64,000 bases of DNA from Sindora glabra (taxonomy: Eukaryota; Streptophyta; Magnoliopsida; Fabales; Fabaceae), in contig CM035233.1 in NCBI GenBank assembly GCA_020226215.1, positions 10,850,001 to 10,914,000 on the forward strand, in the 5' to 3' direction. Position numbers and translations under genes: made by a program. Each line of letters begins with the position of its first letter. Position 1 is the first letter of the stretch. Under the pieces are notes generated by a model. The model had not been told where the DNA came from and made no database searches. It was given only the letters and a program-made list of their open reading frames with translations. Shown here one piece after another: positions 13,301 through 26,290 of this stretch.

Positions 13301-13764
13301 GGCATAACAGGAGTATTACAAGCAGAGCTTTGGGGGATATCTATAGGACTATGGATTGCAAGGGAAAAAGGTTGGAACAGACTTATTTTAGAAATGGATT
13401 CAGAAGCCGCTTTCAACTTAGTAGCTTAGGATGGGCTAAATTCCATCCTTGCTACTCATTAGTATGCTGCATTATGGATTTGAAAACAAGATTGTCGCAA
13501 GTCAAATTTCACCATTGCTACTGTGAGGCAAACCAGGTCACCGATCGATTAGCTAATATAGCTCATGATTTTCAAATATTGTATCCCGAAACAGCTTGTT
13601 TTGTTAGACCTCCGCACCCTTGTGTTGAGTGTCTAATGAGTGATATGAGAGGAGTCTCATTCTCTCGAATGGTAATGACTTGGCTTGTGTTAGCTCTCCC
13701 TATTTGTACCAAAAAAAAAAAGGATGGAAATTTAATGGCAGGGTTAATTGCTCCATATATATAG
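10340..13764 (+). pseudogene. L1-type LINE, 5'-truncated ORF2 remnant (RT, zf-RVT, RNase H)
   Basis: This is a degenerate non-LTR retrotransposon ORF2. In order it shows the endonuclease/RT linker (PFGFLAA, a stop for Trp, then LTND; ERSWKENNGW), RT fingers (LVLIPKV...DFRPISLCN at 11118-11210), KVDLEKAYDR (about 11300), GIGQGNS (about 11470) and the catalytic FADD (about 11616-11627). The RT thumb (LGKYLGVPL), the zf-RVT cysteine/histidine segment (CPRCN...HLMRDC, about 12805-12865) and a C-terminal RNase H-like part (EANQVTDRLANIA) follow. Stops and frameshifts divide it into many pieces. The endonuclease domain is missing, as expected for 5' truncation. It lies between the ankyrin and PGG exons, opposite to that locus. 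Confidence 0.9.
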
Positions 13765-14911
13765 TTTAGGGGGTTTATTCCATGATTCTAAAATTTACGA
13801 AACTTTTTATACATGAGCCTAAATATAATGGGGTTTATTATATTTTAGCCTTGTTTCAATTAATATATAATTACAAGTATTTGATTTCAAATTGTTAAAA
13901 TTATGATCTATATTTTAAACTTGAATGAAATTACATCACCATCAGATTAACTTTACAATGAATTATAAGAAAGAAAAAAAGGTAAATAAGAATGGAAGCA
14001 AAGTAATTAAGTGACTTACCTAATAAATCATGAAAAATCAAGACTGTACGATCTATTAGGCCTACAAAAGCAACGTGAATTTGACGATGCCAAAAATTAA
14101 GAGTGATATCAAATAAGGTAGACAAAAAAAAATCTGATCGTGATTAAATATAATCAACGGCCCCTCCTATATATTGTATATGGAGTACATTTATAGAATT
14201 GGAATATATTACCTCGCATAATGTAGTCTCCATTGAACAAGTAAAAATAATCTTTTAAAATATTTTCTATTTTTTAATAAATCTATTGAAGGGAGATTTA
14301 TCTAAATAAAAAATTATATTCATAATTTTTTTAAATTTTTTCTACTGCCAAACAATAAATTAGTATTCACTTTTATGATCTATTTTATAAGGTACAAAAG
14401 GAACAAAACTATAGGAGATTTAAAAAAAATTGAAATACCGATAGTGCAAGGCAACTTACCGCGTATTAGACTAGCATTGCATTTACTTTCTTTTGTATTT
14501 GAATTTTGGACATCTATGCGAATCTCGTTGATAAAAAAAGTTGCCTCTATGTTGATCCCTTTCGACAAAAATATAAGTTTTGTTAATTCATGATCTTGCG
14601 AACATCGGGGATCTAGATCATCAAGAGTCTAAACTCAACAGTTCAACTAATTCCCGTCAGATTTTACTTTGCAACAATGATTCCTCGATGATTAAATTGA
14701 GAATTAATGTACATGAAAAGAGGTCAAATTTGTATTGTAGGGCCACACCCACACAATAAAATATAGTTATGACCAATGCTCCTCATATAATAAATGATAT
14801 TTAATAGGACTAGCTCACCCGACTTAGAGGATTTAATAGCCTAACCTATTTTATCTTGACGTTTTATCTCAAGTCAGTTCATATTTTTTTATGTATAAAA
14901 TTGTATATATA
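13765..14911. other. LINE 3' flank and non-coding sequence
   Basis: No recognisable gene. The first 100-150 bases may be the LINE 3' untranslated tail; no clear poly(A) tail or target duplication is seen. The rest is AT-rich. Confidence 0.4.
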
Positions 14912-15228
14912 CTCTCTCCATTCCTTTTTATTTATCGCACTTTGAAGAGGTATTTTTGTTCATTTTTATTTATCATTTTAGAATTTCAATGAAGTATTAA
15001 ATGTTCTTTTTTCAAATTATTTTTTTTTCATTAATAAATGCTTTATTATTCCACACTATTAATTAACTTGCATTTATTCTTTTACATTTCTCTCTCTATT
15101 TTAAATTATTTTGAATTTTGTGCATGAAAGGTAATCTTGTAAAGTTCACTAAAAATAAATAAATTAAACTACTTTCTTAATATGTGTGAAGTTAATTAAT
15201 AGTGACAGATAAATAAGAACGGAAGGAG
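14912..15228. mobile_element. Stowaway MITE (Tc1/mariner type)
   Basis: The left end CTCTCTCCATTCCTTTTTAT and the inverse of the right end CTCCTTCCGTTCTTATTTAT are Stowaway terminal repeats. They are flanked by the TA target duplication (14910-14911 and 15229-15230). The 317-bp interior is non-coding. It depends on a Tc1/mariner transposase elsewhere. Confidence 0.9.
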
Positions 15229-16488
15229 TAATATTTAAAAGAAAATTTTATATAATTTTAAAAAACATAAAAAATTTTAATATATTTTTTTAATTTTAAG
15301 CTATATTATAATATCAAATTATAAAAATAAATAATTAATAATTATTATTGTGATATTTATAAAATTCAAATCGTGTTGAAATTAAGTTTTGAAGCTCTTA
15401 AAGTTTGTAATATTTATTATTTTCTATCAAGTTAAATTGTGCTGATATTCAAACTTTAATAATTTTTAATTAAAACAGATTCAAGTCAACAGACGTGAAA
15501 TTTTTTATGTTAGGTGAACTATGTTGATAAATGTAAATCCACTTGAGTCCACTTCTAATAACTTTTGAAAAATATTTATTAATAATTAATAAATTTATAT
15601 AAGTTAACAACTTCGATCAAATCTTAAAAAATTTATTCATAAATCACATCATGTCAAATATCAAATTTTAAACCGACGTATGATGCGTAGGCTTGTAGGT
15701 TTGGCCAATTCAATTATTGTGGGCAGGTCTAGCTTGAGTTTGACATAGTCTAGCCTAGTTTCAGGTTTACACGGGTCTCACTTTCTCAATTATTGTGTAA
15801 TAATGTAACACATATACACACGTATAAAATCACATTTGTGGTAGTACTACTTAAGGAATTATAATGCATTTGAAATAAATCTCTTAACTGTGTTACTGTA
15901 AAACCCATTAATAGAGTATAGACACATTTTTCTGTGAAATATCATTTCTACCGTCTCATGAAAAGTTATTTTTATGAAGTTTGTTTTTCATTTATTTAAA
16001 TTTATCCAATTGTTATTTTTTCTAGTTTTAAATCTCTACCGGTGTGATATTAAATCAATAATGAAAGACAAAACCAGACTAATTTAATTAGGAGTGAAAT
16101 TGAAAAGAAAATATTATTAAAGGATGAAATTGAAAAATTTAAATAAATGAGAGATAAATTTAATAAAAAATATTTTACAAAGATGAAATTGATATAAATT
16201 ATAAGAATAATAGATATAAAAATGAGTATTTACTCTTCATGAATATACAGGAATGGAAGTGAATCTCAGGTTGATAATGTGGCTACCTTAATTTTGGATA
16301 TGCATGACAAATTTTATGCAACAATAAGCCTAAAATTGGCAAGGGGGTGATACCCAAAAATAGCACTAAAATAATTGAGCAAGATTTTTAAGGATTTATA
16401 GTTATGCACAAGTTAAGGAAAAAAAAAAAAGAAAATGCTTTAAGGCTTTAAGCTAAAACGGCAATTCAAAGGAAGTTTGAGGACTTAC
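15229..16488. other. Non-coding sequence with a probable MITE at about 15930-16245
   Basis: About 15930-16245 forms a long imperfect hairpin with halves rich in TGTGAAAT/ATTTTACA and GATGAAATTGA. It resembles the inverted-repeat MITEs near 20.05-20.26 kb and 44.87-45.12 kb, and its right side ends near GAGTATTTACTC. The rest is AT-rich and unassigned. Confidence 0.45.
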
Positions 16489-16638
16489 TGTTATAGATCC
16501 ATTTCTGGAAAAATCCGAGCTGACATCCACTTGGAGACAGAGAAGGCATCGTAGTTAATTCTCCCACAAACGTATCCCCATCATCATCTGGGGTTATTGT
16601 TAACTGTGGGAAACGCCTGAGTAAATCCAGAGCCATAT
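16489..16638 (-). pseudogene. Ankyrin-linker exon of the ANK/PGG locus
   Basis: This small exon follows the ankyrin exon. The acceptor is GCATTATAG (exon from 16638) and the donor is GTAAGT after 16489. It encodes DMALDLLRRFPQL, then a segment with DGDTFVGELTTMPS and SGCQLGFFQKWIY. It matches the part of this plant family between the first ankyrin block and the second ankyrin/PGG part. The phase-1 junction with the preceding exon gives a Asp codon and keeps the frame open. The exon itself has no stop. It is called a pseudogene because its partners are broken and the next ankyrin exon is not visible before 4.5 kb. Confidence 0.75.
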
Positions 16639-16727
16639 CTATAATGCAAAAAATAAAATAAAAATATGTCTTAACTACAAATTTTATCTCTTTCACATGA
16701 ATATATATATTGCTTGTCATCTCTTAC

Positions 16728-17344
16728 CTAAACTTTCGACATACAGGCATTGTATAAGAAGGGAAGCACCGTGGTGACCTTTTTCAGGTAACAATACTTC
16801 TAATGGGGTGACTGAGTAAAGATATCTAGCCATTTCCTTGTATGTTCCCATAACAGCATCAGTTACCGGTAACCTATCATTCGAAAATGGGATAGTGGGT
16901 AGATTCTTGTTCTTATTCACCATGCATTCTGCCATCTTGGTTGTTCCAACGACACAAGCCCAACGAAGAGGAGTCCAATCATCCGTATCTTTCAAATCAA
17001 GATCCTTTTCTGACATTAATTCTACTAAGCCTTCAACTATAGGCAGATGCATGAAGAGGTTGTAGCCCTCGGATAAAATTTTGGCAGTCAATGCTTCCGG
17101 ATGAGCATTAAGGAATTCATTTGTTTTGTCCCAATCCCCAGTACGAATATCCTTATATAATTGGTGATACTGTGGATCAGGGATTTAAATTACGGTTGTG
17201 GTTGCGATTACGGTCATGATGCGGACTAATGCAACCATAATGATCTAAAATTGCGAAAAATTACAGATGCGGTCTACTCTGAAAATGCAATATTGCAGTC
17301 GCGGACCGTTTTTTAAATCCTAACTGTGGATCATAGCCGTCTGT
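16728..17344 (-). pseudogene. Ankyrin-repeat exon interrupted by an hAT MITE
   Basis: This is the ankyrin-repeat exon of the DUF4219-ankyrin-PGG family. It reads YHQLYKDIRTGDWDKTNEF at the start, then HPEALTAKIL, the repeat TDDWTPLRWACVVGTTKMAE, MVNKNKNLP and the family-typical YLYSVTPLEVL. It ends at a consensus donor (TTTAG|GTAAGA, last base 16728). Codons upstream of the MITE (VGDWETDGYDPQ) continue in frame when the 146-bp insert and one target copy are discounted. The exon was therefore open before insertion. The acceptor near 17344 is my best guess. Ankyrin repeats mediate protein-protein contacts. Confidence 0.8.
17178..17323. mobile_element. hAT-like MITE in the ankyrin exon
   Basis: A 146-bp element from CAGGGATTTAAATTACGG to TTTTTTAAATCCTAA, flanked by 8-bp direct repeats CTGTGGAT (17170-17177 and 17324-17331). 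The identity in fact extends to ACTGTGGATC on both sides. The interior is unusually CG-containing for this window (GCGGTTG-type motifs) and close to the element at 30838-31010. CAGGG ends and an 8-bp duplication indicate an hAT non-autonomous family. Confidence 0.85.
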
Positions 17345-17485
17345 CTCCCAATCCCCAACGAAAAAGAATTAACTATGGTTAGCTTTTCCAGGATAAATTG
17401 CCAGTACGACTGTCAAAACATAATTTATGTGCTTTATTCTGTGGTATTTTTAACAAAAATAGCGCAACAACAGAACAAAAATGTC

Positions 17486-18473
17486 GATTCTCATATATTT
17501 GAGATTATATTATATTGAAATTCAAATGTTTGTGATCACCGGAAAGAGTCATCCAGTAATTTTATATAGTTAGATAGAAGTAAGAATGATACAATTATGA
17601 AAAATGTTATAAAGGAAGGTGATCTCAGCATGTTATAGATACTACAAGTTCTAATTAATTAATATTATAAAATACATGTTATAATCTTGTAGACTAATTA
17701 ATATTTAGATCGTTCAAAACTTCAATATTTATCTTCTTTTTCTTTTTGTGATTCAGTAAGTATCGATTTAAATATTGAATTCCACCCCTTTGGTCTGTCA
17801 ATATATCTAATAAAACAGACATATAATGTGTTAATTTCATTATTTTCCAACTCAATTAATACAATTCTTACTACGAGGGTTTATTTGGTATAAATTTTAT
17901 CAAATCGATTAAAAACAAAAATAATTAACAAATTTGAATTGTTTTTATCCTTCTTTTTAGCGTATTACTTATGTTTTTAAAACTATTATTTTCAAATTGG
18001 ACTATACCTGGAGCCTTGCGCTGTTGCCCACTTTAACGAGCGGTCATCTGTCTTTTTTATTTTTTTTCTCTTTTTTTATTGAGTATATCAGGCGGGTTTT
18101 TTAAATTTTTTAACCGAAAATTTTGTTCCGCTTGTTCTTTTACAAAAGTTTTTGTTTCGTTTTGTACCTTTTTAGTTTTTGACTTTTTATATTATTATTT
18201 TCATAATGATTATAGAAAATAATTTTAATTATGTTTCGGTGCTTAAAAATTTATATAAATATGTATTTTTTTAGTGTTACAAAATAAATTTATAGAAGTT
18301 TTCATGTTATAAAAATTTGAAAATATAAAAAATTTTGTTGATAGGATTGCAAATTTTTACATAATCGAGTAAACTTTCTCTTTTATCCCTGTAAAATTTA
18401 TGTTTTCTCTTTCTTATCCCTGTAAAATCTTTTGTATCGATTTTATTTCCATAAAAATTTATTAAATTATAAA

Positions 18474-18553
<80 letters not shown>

Positions 18554-19600
18554 TTTAAGTAGTTATAAAAAAAGAACCTTTTACATAGGGAAAAAAAATA
18601 AATGTAAGTTTTGTAAATACTTCAAGATACATTTCCTCTTATTCTTGATTCTCACATTTTTGAGATTATATCATATTGAAATTCAATGGTCTATGATCAC
18701 CGGACAAGAGTCATCGAGTAATTTTATAGCTAAAAGGAAGTATGAATGATATTGTTATGAAGAAAGTTATAAAGGAAGGTGATCTCAACATACTACAAAT
18801 TTTAATTAATTAATATTATATATTACATATTGTAACCTTGTAGACTAGTTATTATTTAGATCGTTCAAAATTTTAATATTTATCTTCTTTTTTCCTTTTG
18901 TGAATTAGTAATCTATTTAAATATTGATTTCCGCCCCATTGATCTGTTAATATATCTAATAAAATAGAGATATAATGCCTTAATTTCATTATTTTCCAAC
19001 TTAATTAATACAATGCTTACTACGTAGGTTTATTTGCTATAAATTTTATCAAGTCGATTAAAACACAAATAATCAACAAGTTCAAATTGTTTTTATCCTT
19101 TTTTTTTAGCGTATTACTTACGCTTTTGAAGCTATTATTTTCAAATCTACTTTAAAGAGCGGCCATCTATCTTTTTTTATGGGTATATCATTTGGTTTTC
19201 TAAAATTTTTTAACCGAAGTTTTTGTTCCGTTTGTCCTTTTATGGAAGTTTATGTTTCATTTGGCATGTTATTTTGTTTGACTTTTTATATTATTATTTT
19301 CTTAATTATTATAGAAAATAATTTTAATTATATTTCAGTATTTAAAAATTTCTATCAATAAGCATTTTTTAATGTTATGGAATATTTTTAAAAAATAAAT
19401 TCATAAAAATTGTTATGTTATAAAAATTTAAAAATATATAAAATTTTGTTGATGGGATTCCTAATTTTTACATAATTAAGTGAACTTTTTCTTTCTATCC
19501 CTGTAAAATTTATTTTTTTCTCTTTTTCATCCTTGTAACATATTTTATATCAATTTTGTTTCTGTGAAATATTACTAAATTATAAAATTTAGTATTAATA
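17486..19600. repeat. Tandem duplication, 1.16-kb unit
   Basis: Copy 1 (17486-18646) and copy 2 (18647 to about 19600) align over their length at an offset of about 1161 bases. Both begin GATTCTCA and share GAAGGTGATCTCA, GTAGACTA and TCCGTTTGT/TCCGCTTGT landmarks. They differ by many substitutions and by the AT microsatellite at the end of copy 1, so the duplication is not recent. It includes the left arm of the inverted-repeat element and its flank. Confidence 0.85.
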
Positions 19601-20625
19601 GATATCATTCATTTAATTAATTATATAATTTTTTCATGAATTTGTTAAACAAGTATCAAATTATTATTGCAAGGTGTGATTTCTCACGTCATATTTCGTA
19701 TAATTCATATATTATATATTTTGTAAAAATAAAATAAAATATATAAAATTTTAATTCAATCCATGAAAATGAGTTTGACATCACGTGCAGAAAAATGATA
19801 TGCAAAATTTAAATATAATAATATCATAATTATAAACCTCATTTAAAACTCCTAAAAATCACATATATATTTAGAAAATAATTAATTAAGTGGCTGATGA
19901 TATTAATTCTAATATTTTGTAAAATTTAAATTTTCAATTTTAATTTTCCATGATTTGTGGGTGCAAGGCCTAGCCACTTTAAAACCAGAGTGAATTTTTC
20001 ACATTTTCTTTAAAAATTATACAGTTTGAGCCTTCTATTTTATATTTATAAAATATTTTATATCAATTTCATCCTTGTAAAATTTTAATTTATCCAATTT
20101 TTCCGTGATGAAATTGGGCAAAATAATTTTCTTATGAACATCAGCAAAAGGATAAAATTAGATAAATTAATATTTGACAAGAATAAAATTTTAAAAAATT
20201 ACATGGAATAAAAAGAGAAAAAATAAATTTCATAGGGATAGAAAAAGGAAGTTTACTTAATTATATAAAAATTTGCTATCCCATTAACAAAATTTTAAAT
20301 ATTTTAAAATTTTTATAACATGACAGCTTTTATAAATTTACTTTTCAAAAGTATTTCATAAAATTACAAAAAATATTTATTTACATAAAATTTTAAATGC
20401 TAAAACATAATTAAAATTATTTTGTATAATAATTAAGAAAATAACAATAATATAAGATATGAAGAAAAAAGTACGTCAAATGAAACAAAAACTTCTGTAA
20501 AAGAACAAACGGAACAAAAACTTCCGTTAAAAAATTTTACAAGCCCACCGAGTAAACCCATCAAAAAAGAAAGATGGCCGCTGTTTAACGGAGGCAGTAG
20601 CGCTTGGCTGGTGTCTAGTATTGTC
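17998..20625. mobile_element. Long-inverted-repeat (foldback or MULE-like) element
   Basis: The segment 17998-18480, repeated directly at about 19140-19595, reappears inverted at about 20050-20625. The inverse of the right arm matches the left arm through the GCGCT...GCC block, the AGCGG(T/C)CATCT block and TTTTTGTTCCG. Nine-base flanks TTTTCAAAT (17989-17997) and TTTTGAAAT (20626-20634) agree at 8 of 9 positions, which would fit a MULE. They are part-palindromic, however, and could instead be an extension of the inverted repeat. No coding region. The right arm contains an inner hairpin (about 20040-20265) resembling the MITE at 44.87 kb. Confidence 0.55.
18479..18550. repeat. (AT)n microsatellite
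   Basis: About 36 uninterrupted AT dinucleotides at the end of the first tandem copy; absent from the second copy. Probably length-polymorphic. Confidence 0.95.
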
Positions 20626-23600
20626 TTTTGAAATTTAACATTAATAAGTTATTTATGTACTTAACTAATTCCCCATAATCAAATAATTTTTATTGAAAAT
20701 ATTCTAATATAAAATATTTCTCAAAACATTAATCATCACAAAAAAGTCTTTTTATATATAAAATCAATTTATAAATTAAATTTATCAATAATTAATTATT
20801 TAACCGGTATACTAAGCCCTATATATTTTTGTCTATCATACATATATCTCTTACTAGATAATTTTCGAAACCTCAAGGTAAAATGAAAAACAAAGCTAAA
20901 ATTCAAGTATTTTAACAGTGTAATGATATTTAATATTATTTTAAAGGCTTTGTTTTTTTATCATATTAAAATTTGAATTCAGAATCATACGTGCATATGT
21001 TATGTAAATTACTATTCATATCATTAAAAAAATTAAAATGATCCATTTTATGACTCATTTTTAAATTTTAAACAATCTAAGGAATTCTTGGGACCTATTA
21101 CTTTCAAACATACATCTTTTACCGCATATGATTTATTTTACATAATTGCACTCGTATGATCATTAGGACTGGCAAAAAAAAATAATCCACAAGACAATCT
21201 AATTAATATATATATTAAGAGGACCAATGTAAAAGATCAATTGTATATAGCAAGAGAAGCTCAATAATTCACATAAATAACCATGCATGCATTACAAAAA
21301 TGCATCTTATCTATACTTTATAATAAGAGGGAGAACGGATAAAAAAACTCATCATCCTTCTCCTTTTTCTTTTTCATGCCATATATGCAATTGTTTTTTT
21401 AATTAACTTTTGTTTGTTTTATATTTATGTACTTTTATTTTAAATTTTTATATTTTTCACAGAAAGACTCTAATATTTAAAATATATTTTAACATATAAC
21501 ATTATCTAAAATTAAAACCGGCCATTAATATTACAGCTAATATATTAATCTACCACAAGGTACGATGGAATTATGGAAATTATATCCATTTTTGTTTAAA
21601 AAATAAAGCTTAGATTGATTCATTATCAAGATAAATTTTTTTAACTATTAATAAATAGAAAATATGTCATTAAATAATCAATAATAACTACGATTTTTTC
21701 AATAACAGTAAAATAATTTTAACAATATTTTAATGATGTGTTAAAACATAAATAGGTGATGATGCAAAACTATTTTATATTGATTCAAATTTAAATTCAT
21801 AAAAGTACACTCCTATTCCGTTATATTATAAATAAAGGGGCCAAATTAAAGGGCTAATTTATACGATGACATCTCAAAATTCATATCGAGTGGTTGAGTT
21901 TAACTAGTCCCTCAAAATTTTAGAAGTCTTTTGACGTAAATATCCTTAGAATAATTCGGTCGACCGAGCTTAAGTCGTTACGTTATATTCAAATGAATTT
22001 ATGTTTTCTAGAAATTCAAAATTAAAAAGACATTCCCATATATTATCTATTAAACGGTAAATTAAAATCCTCAAATTGAGATTAAAATAAATAACAATTA
22101 TTTTCTAAGCTTACTATATATTATATATATACGAATTCATTTGCCTTAACTAATTGACAAAAATTTAAATTTGATCCACTAGTAGTGTAAATCAACTTCA
22201 CACTATTATTTACCTACATATTATTATATCAACAAAAATTATTAAATTTTTTTTACTATTGTTAAAATTCTTAATTAATTACTATCACTTTTTAATGATA
22301 GATCTCCTTCTCATTCATTGATAGTATAAATTTTTCTTCTTGAATGAAATTTAAACTCAATAATGTTATTTTACGGCGCTAAATAATGTTTTCTTTTATG
22401 CAGTGAGAATCACACTGAGGATCAAAATTCATGTAGTGTTGGAACTTTATTTTTATTAAGCAGTAGGACTTTAAAAATAATTCAATTATAAATATTACTA
22501 AATAATCGATAAAGTTTAATATTTCTTTGGAGTTGGAGGAATGACAATGCCCACAAACAATATCAATTTTATCTATAATTGAAAAACAAATTTGGAAGAG
22601 ATACAAGTACAACATTAAGTATAGAAAGTTTAAAATGGCAATGTCATATAAAATGTTCCTAAAAATATATTAAGGTTACTAACATCGTAATCTTATACTA
22701 TAAATTATGTAGTCCTTCAAATATAAATATTATAGTGGCTTATGAACTTTAGAACATTGAAGAAAATTAAAGATATCGCATAAAATTTATAATTATCAAA
22801 AAGTATAAAATGAATTACTAAAAAATTACGGGTTAAAGAGAAATCAGCACTATATAATTTAACCTTATATTTTGCACAGAATATACAAGTCGGGTCACGC
22901 AAGGCTAGAGGTGGAAGGATTAGACTTTGCCTGAAATGATGCATCTGCAAGTCGGGCTTAAATTTTGGCATATCTTAGTTCATATGTAAATTTTTCATAA
23001 AGTTAGCCTATTAATCTTTATAGGCTTGTTAATAATTAATAAACATTCTTAAAAAATATTATTATAAGTGAAATTAAGTCAAGTCAAGTTTTGATATTAT
23101 TAGTATAGTTCCATTAAGATAGGAAGTTACTTGAATTTGAATTAATGATAATATTTTGATTTAAACTCACTTTAACAAAACAGGTTTTAGTTCTTATAGA
23201 ATCAACAAAAATTAACAAACATTGAAAAATTATTCTAGTTTGATTTAATTCTTAAATAAATATAAAGATCATAATAATAATTATAAATCAATTATTTTAA
23301 TAATTATATTATAATATAATAGTATAATAATATAAGCTAAAATTAAAAATGAAGACATATATAAATTTTTCTTCTAAATAATATATATATTTATATATTG
23401 TACACTAAGTTAAAATGAAAAAGATATTCTTATGCATTATCTATTAGAAGGGGTAAATTACAATTCTCAAGTTGAGATTAAAAAGAAATAAGAATTAATT
23501 TCATCGTTTATCAGATATTTTATATATAAGAATTTATTTTACTCAATTAATTAATAATCACATATACGGAACTATAAGAAATTACTTTGTTTTATTTCTT

Positions 23601-24203
23601 TGCTTGCATGCACAGGATTGTATTTACCCCGCTACTTGGCCGCTTTTTAAATAACATTATTAAATTTAACTATGATTGTCGCTTTATTCAGATAAGTTAA
23701 TAATACATTGGATCCATTTGTTTTTTGAAAAATATTTTCTGTAGAAAAAAAAATTATGCTCCTATATGAATGGAGGAAAAATATGAATTCTCTATAGTTC
23801 ATTACTAAAACAGTGAAAATGACTTTCTCCTTAAAAAAAAGAAAGTTAACTTCTACTAAATTTTCTATATTTAACATAGAATATATAAAATATTTTTTTA
23901 TCATTTTTATAATTTATAATTATATTTTTATAAAAGATGTTTTCCATTAAGTAAATGGATTATAATTTGGTCCTAATAACTATTGTCTTGCAGGTATGAC
24001 ATGTCCTTGTTGAACTTGTATTTTTTTTTTTCCAATCAATAATTCAATATCAATCCTCAATTTTTATAATTTTTAATGTATTTAAAATTTTAAACGTTAA
24101 TTTTTTAATGTATATAAATCTCGTAAAATTAATAAATACACAGTAAAATTGAAATAGAGATTGACGATAAAAGAAAAACCCTGATGTCTCTGCTAACACA
24201 CAC
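20626..24203. other. Non-coding AT-rich region
   Basis: No gene recognised. Two dispersed, diverged direct repeats are present at about 22020-22160 and about 23415-23580, sharing TATTATCTATTA and TTGAGATTAAAA. They may be ends of an old element. The 22.9-kb stretch (GTCGGG, GGCTTA) resembles low-copy non-autonomous element sequence but cannot be assigned. Confidence 0.4.
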
Positions 24204-24525
24204 CTGAACCATACATGTTGGCCAACTTGTCCCAGGCAGCTTTGGCTGAGGAAAGATTCGAAATAAGATTAGCTGCCTCTCCTCCACAAGATATCCAAAT
24301 TATATGAAAAGCCAAATCATTCTTCCTTTTCCAGTTTACATCACTTTCAGCTGCAGCAGCAGCAGCGCTTTCTTATTCAGATGGCCCTATATTATTACTT
24401 TCAACCACACCCAAAAGATCCTTTACCACTAGATATTTTTTCGTACAATGACACCATTGTTTGTAGTTGTCCGAGTTTAGAAGTTCCTTGACAATCGCAG
24501 CTCCTGCCACAGAGTTTGCAGCCAG
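24204..24525 (-). pseudogene. Gag-like (DUF4219) first exon, copy D, start lost and stop gained
   Basis: Fourth copy of the N-terminal exon of the ankyrin/PGG family. The expected ATG is CTG here (24525), in the context that reads M-AANS in the other copies. The body keeps AGAAIVKELLNSDNYKQW, KYLVVKDLLGVVES, WKRKNDLAFHIIWISCGGEA, NLISNLSSAKAAWDKLA and MYG. It ends at a donor (GGTTCAG|GTGTGT, last base 24204). An in-frame TAA follows NNIGPSE, next to a GCT/GCA run coding six alanines. It is the last copy before the ankyrin exons, 7 kb away. Confidence 0.8.
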
Positions 24526-24590
24526 TTTAAATTTCACATGTTGTCATATATATTTAAGTTCAGAAGAAGTTTGACTTACCCACAAAAAAA

Positions 24591-24633
24591 GAAAAGAAAA
24601 GAAAAGAAAAGAAAAAACAAACAAACAAACAAA
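24591..24633. repeat. (GAAAA)n and (ACAA)n simple repeats
   Basis: Several GAAAA units followed by AAAC/ACAA units, 5' of exon copy D on the minus strand. Confidence 0.9.
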
Positions 24634-26290
24634 GGAATTAGTTGAGGATGGTTTCGAAACTTGATATTAGTAAGAGTAGGAGGAGGAGAAATCCTTATGT
24701 AATCTACACATAACATATATTTTTGCTTCCATCAAATAATAAGAAGACGGTTATAATTTTAATGTTTCAAAATTGAACATTACAATTTTCGATGCATATA
24801 ATTTTTAGCGATTACCATTGTTTTATTGGATTAAAACAAGGTAGCATATTACAATTACGATATAGATAATTGTCCAGAAGTATTAGTACTAATAACCCTA
24901 CTCTATATCACGGTAGCACACAAGTCATCTGATTTTTTGGTACTGAATTGTGTTGGGAGGAGTTATATATTAGTCTAATAAAAAAAATTTAATCTCTCCT
25001 AACGTACTAAAACTTATGCAGATCTTCCTCTATTTAAAAAAAATTACATTAATGTCTTTTGAATGGTGCATTTCCATTACGCTTTTCCATAATTTAGTTT
25101 TTTCGCTCTTTATTCATTAATTCTCCGTTAATACAATGGCAAAGGGTACTGTAGGCCAAAAAGTGCCAACTTTGCACCCATTTTTTTACTATATAAACAC
25201 ACATTCTTTTCTTCTAGAGGTGTTTTCTGTCTCTTTTTATTGTGTATTGTAATTGACATTTTATATAAACAAAGACATTGATTTAATGGAAAGTATAATA
25301 GTAGGAGAAGAATTTTATATATTAATAGATAAGATTTTGAATATTAAAAATAATCCTTTTTAAAAGAAGAAAAATTCATTAATATTTTAATTCTTACAGC
25401 AGTTTCCTCATTTCATGTCTCACCGAAAATTGTCATTTTGTTTGTAATTGTAGCCGCATTGCATTAGATTTATCATTTATGTTACGTATTTTTCTATAGT
25501 CTAATTTCTAAATTCATGATATATTATCCTTTTTTATATGATAAGCACCGAAAATACTTGATTTAATTTCTAAACTATTTTATTTGTTTGCCCTCGTTCC
25601 AAATGGCATGTTTTGCTAATCTTTGTTAGAAGACTTGATTTAGTGCAAAACGCCAGCACGTTATAACAAATATTATGCAATAAAAATTTAATAACTATTA
25701 AACTTTAAAAAAAATAACAATTTACTGCATAGAGTTAAAAATTTAAAGTTTTAGAGTTTAGTTAGTAAAATTTATTGTTCTCTATCACTAACTTCTCGTT
25801 TGTCAACAATTTTAAGAAGTTAATTCCAAAAAATCCCTGATGATAAATTGGATGCATATATGGTTATTGAAAATGAAAATTTTGATATAGATGGATATAA
25901 AAACTCATTAAAAACCTAGATAAATTTTGATACGAATACAAGAAAAAATAAATTATTTCGATCTTAATCTTATACCATAACTTCTCATTGTGATTTCCAT
26001 TAAAAAGTTATGATTTTAATTTTATATATTCGAATTTTTTGTCAGAAAGTAGTGTTTGAACTTTGGGATATAGTACTTATTTTTGTTTTTATGTGTTCTT
26101 TTTTTTTTTTTTTTTGGTAAAATACTTAATGATATGCGTAAGCCACTGTTACCATCGGATCTTGTGATTGGCTACCTTATTTACTGGCTTATTTTATTTT
26201 ATTGTATTTTTCATAATTCAACGTCGGACTAAATAGCAATGCAGGATTGACAAAAAGATGGATGGTAATAAAATACTTGAAAACATACAC
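24634..26290. other. Spacer between exon copies C and D
   Basis: Non-coding. The part just 5' of copy D shares short blocks with the part 5' of copy C (GAAGTTTGACTTA, then TTTAGAAAC or TTTCGAAAC). The duplicated unit therefore included upstream flank as well as the exon. A TATA-like ACTATATAAACAC (about 25188) on the plus strand has no gene downstream. Confidence 0.45.

Noticed and set aside
11685..13416. Minus-strand frames (for example 12895-13416, 173 codons)
   Set aside because: Antisense shadows of the LINE; the plus strand carries the recognisable RT, zinc and RNase H motifs.
13711..13721. A-run as LINE poly(A) tail
   Set aside because: It lies within the still recognisable C-terminal frame (lysine codons), before its stop codon, so it is not the tail.
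18432..18749. Reading frame of 105 codons on the plus strand
   Set aside because: Most of it is the AT microsatellite (alternating Tyr and Ile codons).
25188..25200. TATA-like ACTATATAAACAC on the plus strand
   Set aside because: No coding region follows within a sensible distance; left as a chance match or relic.
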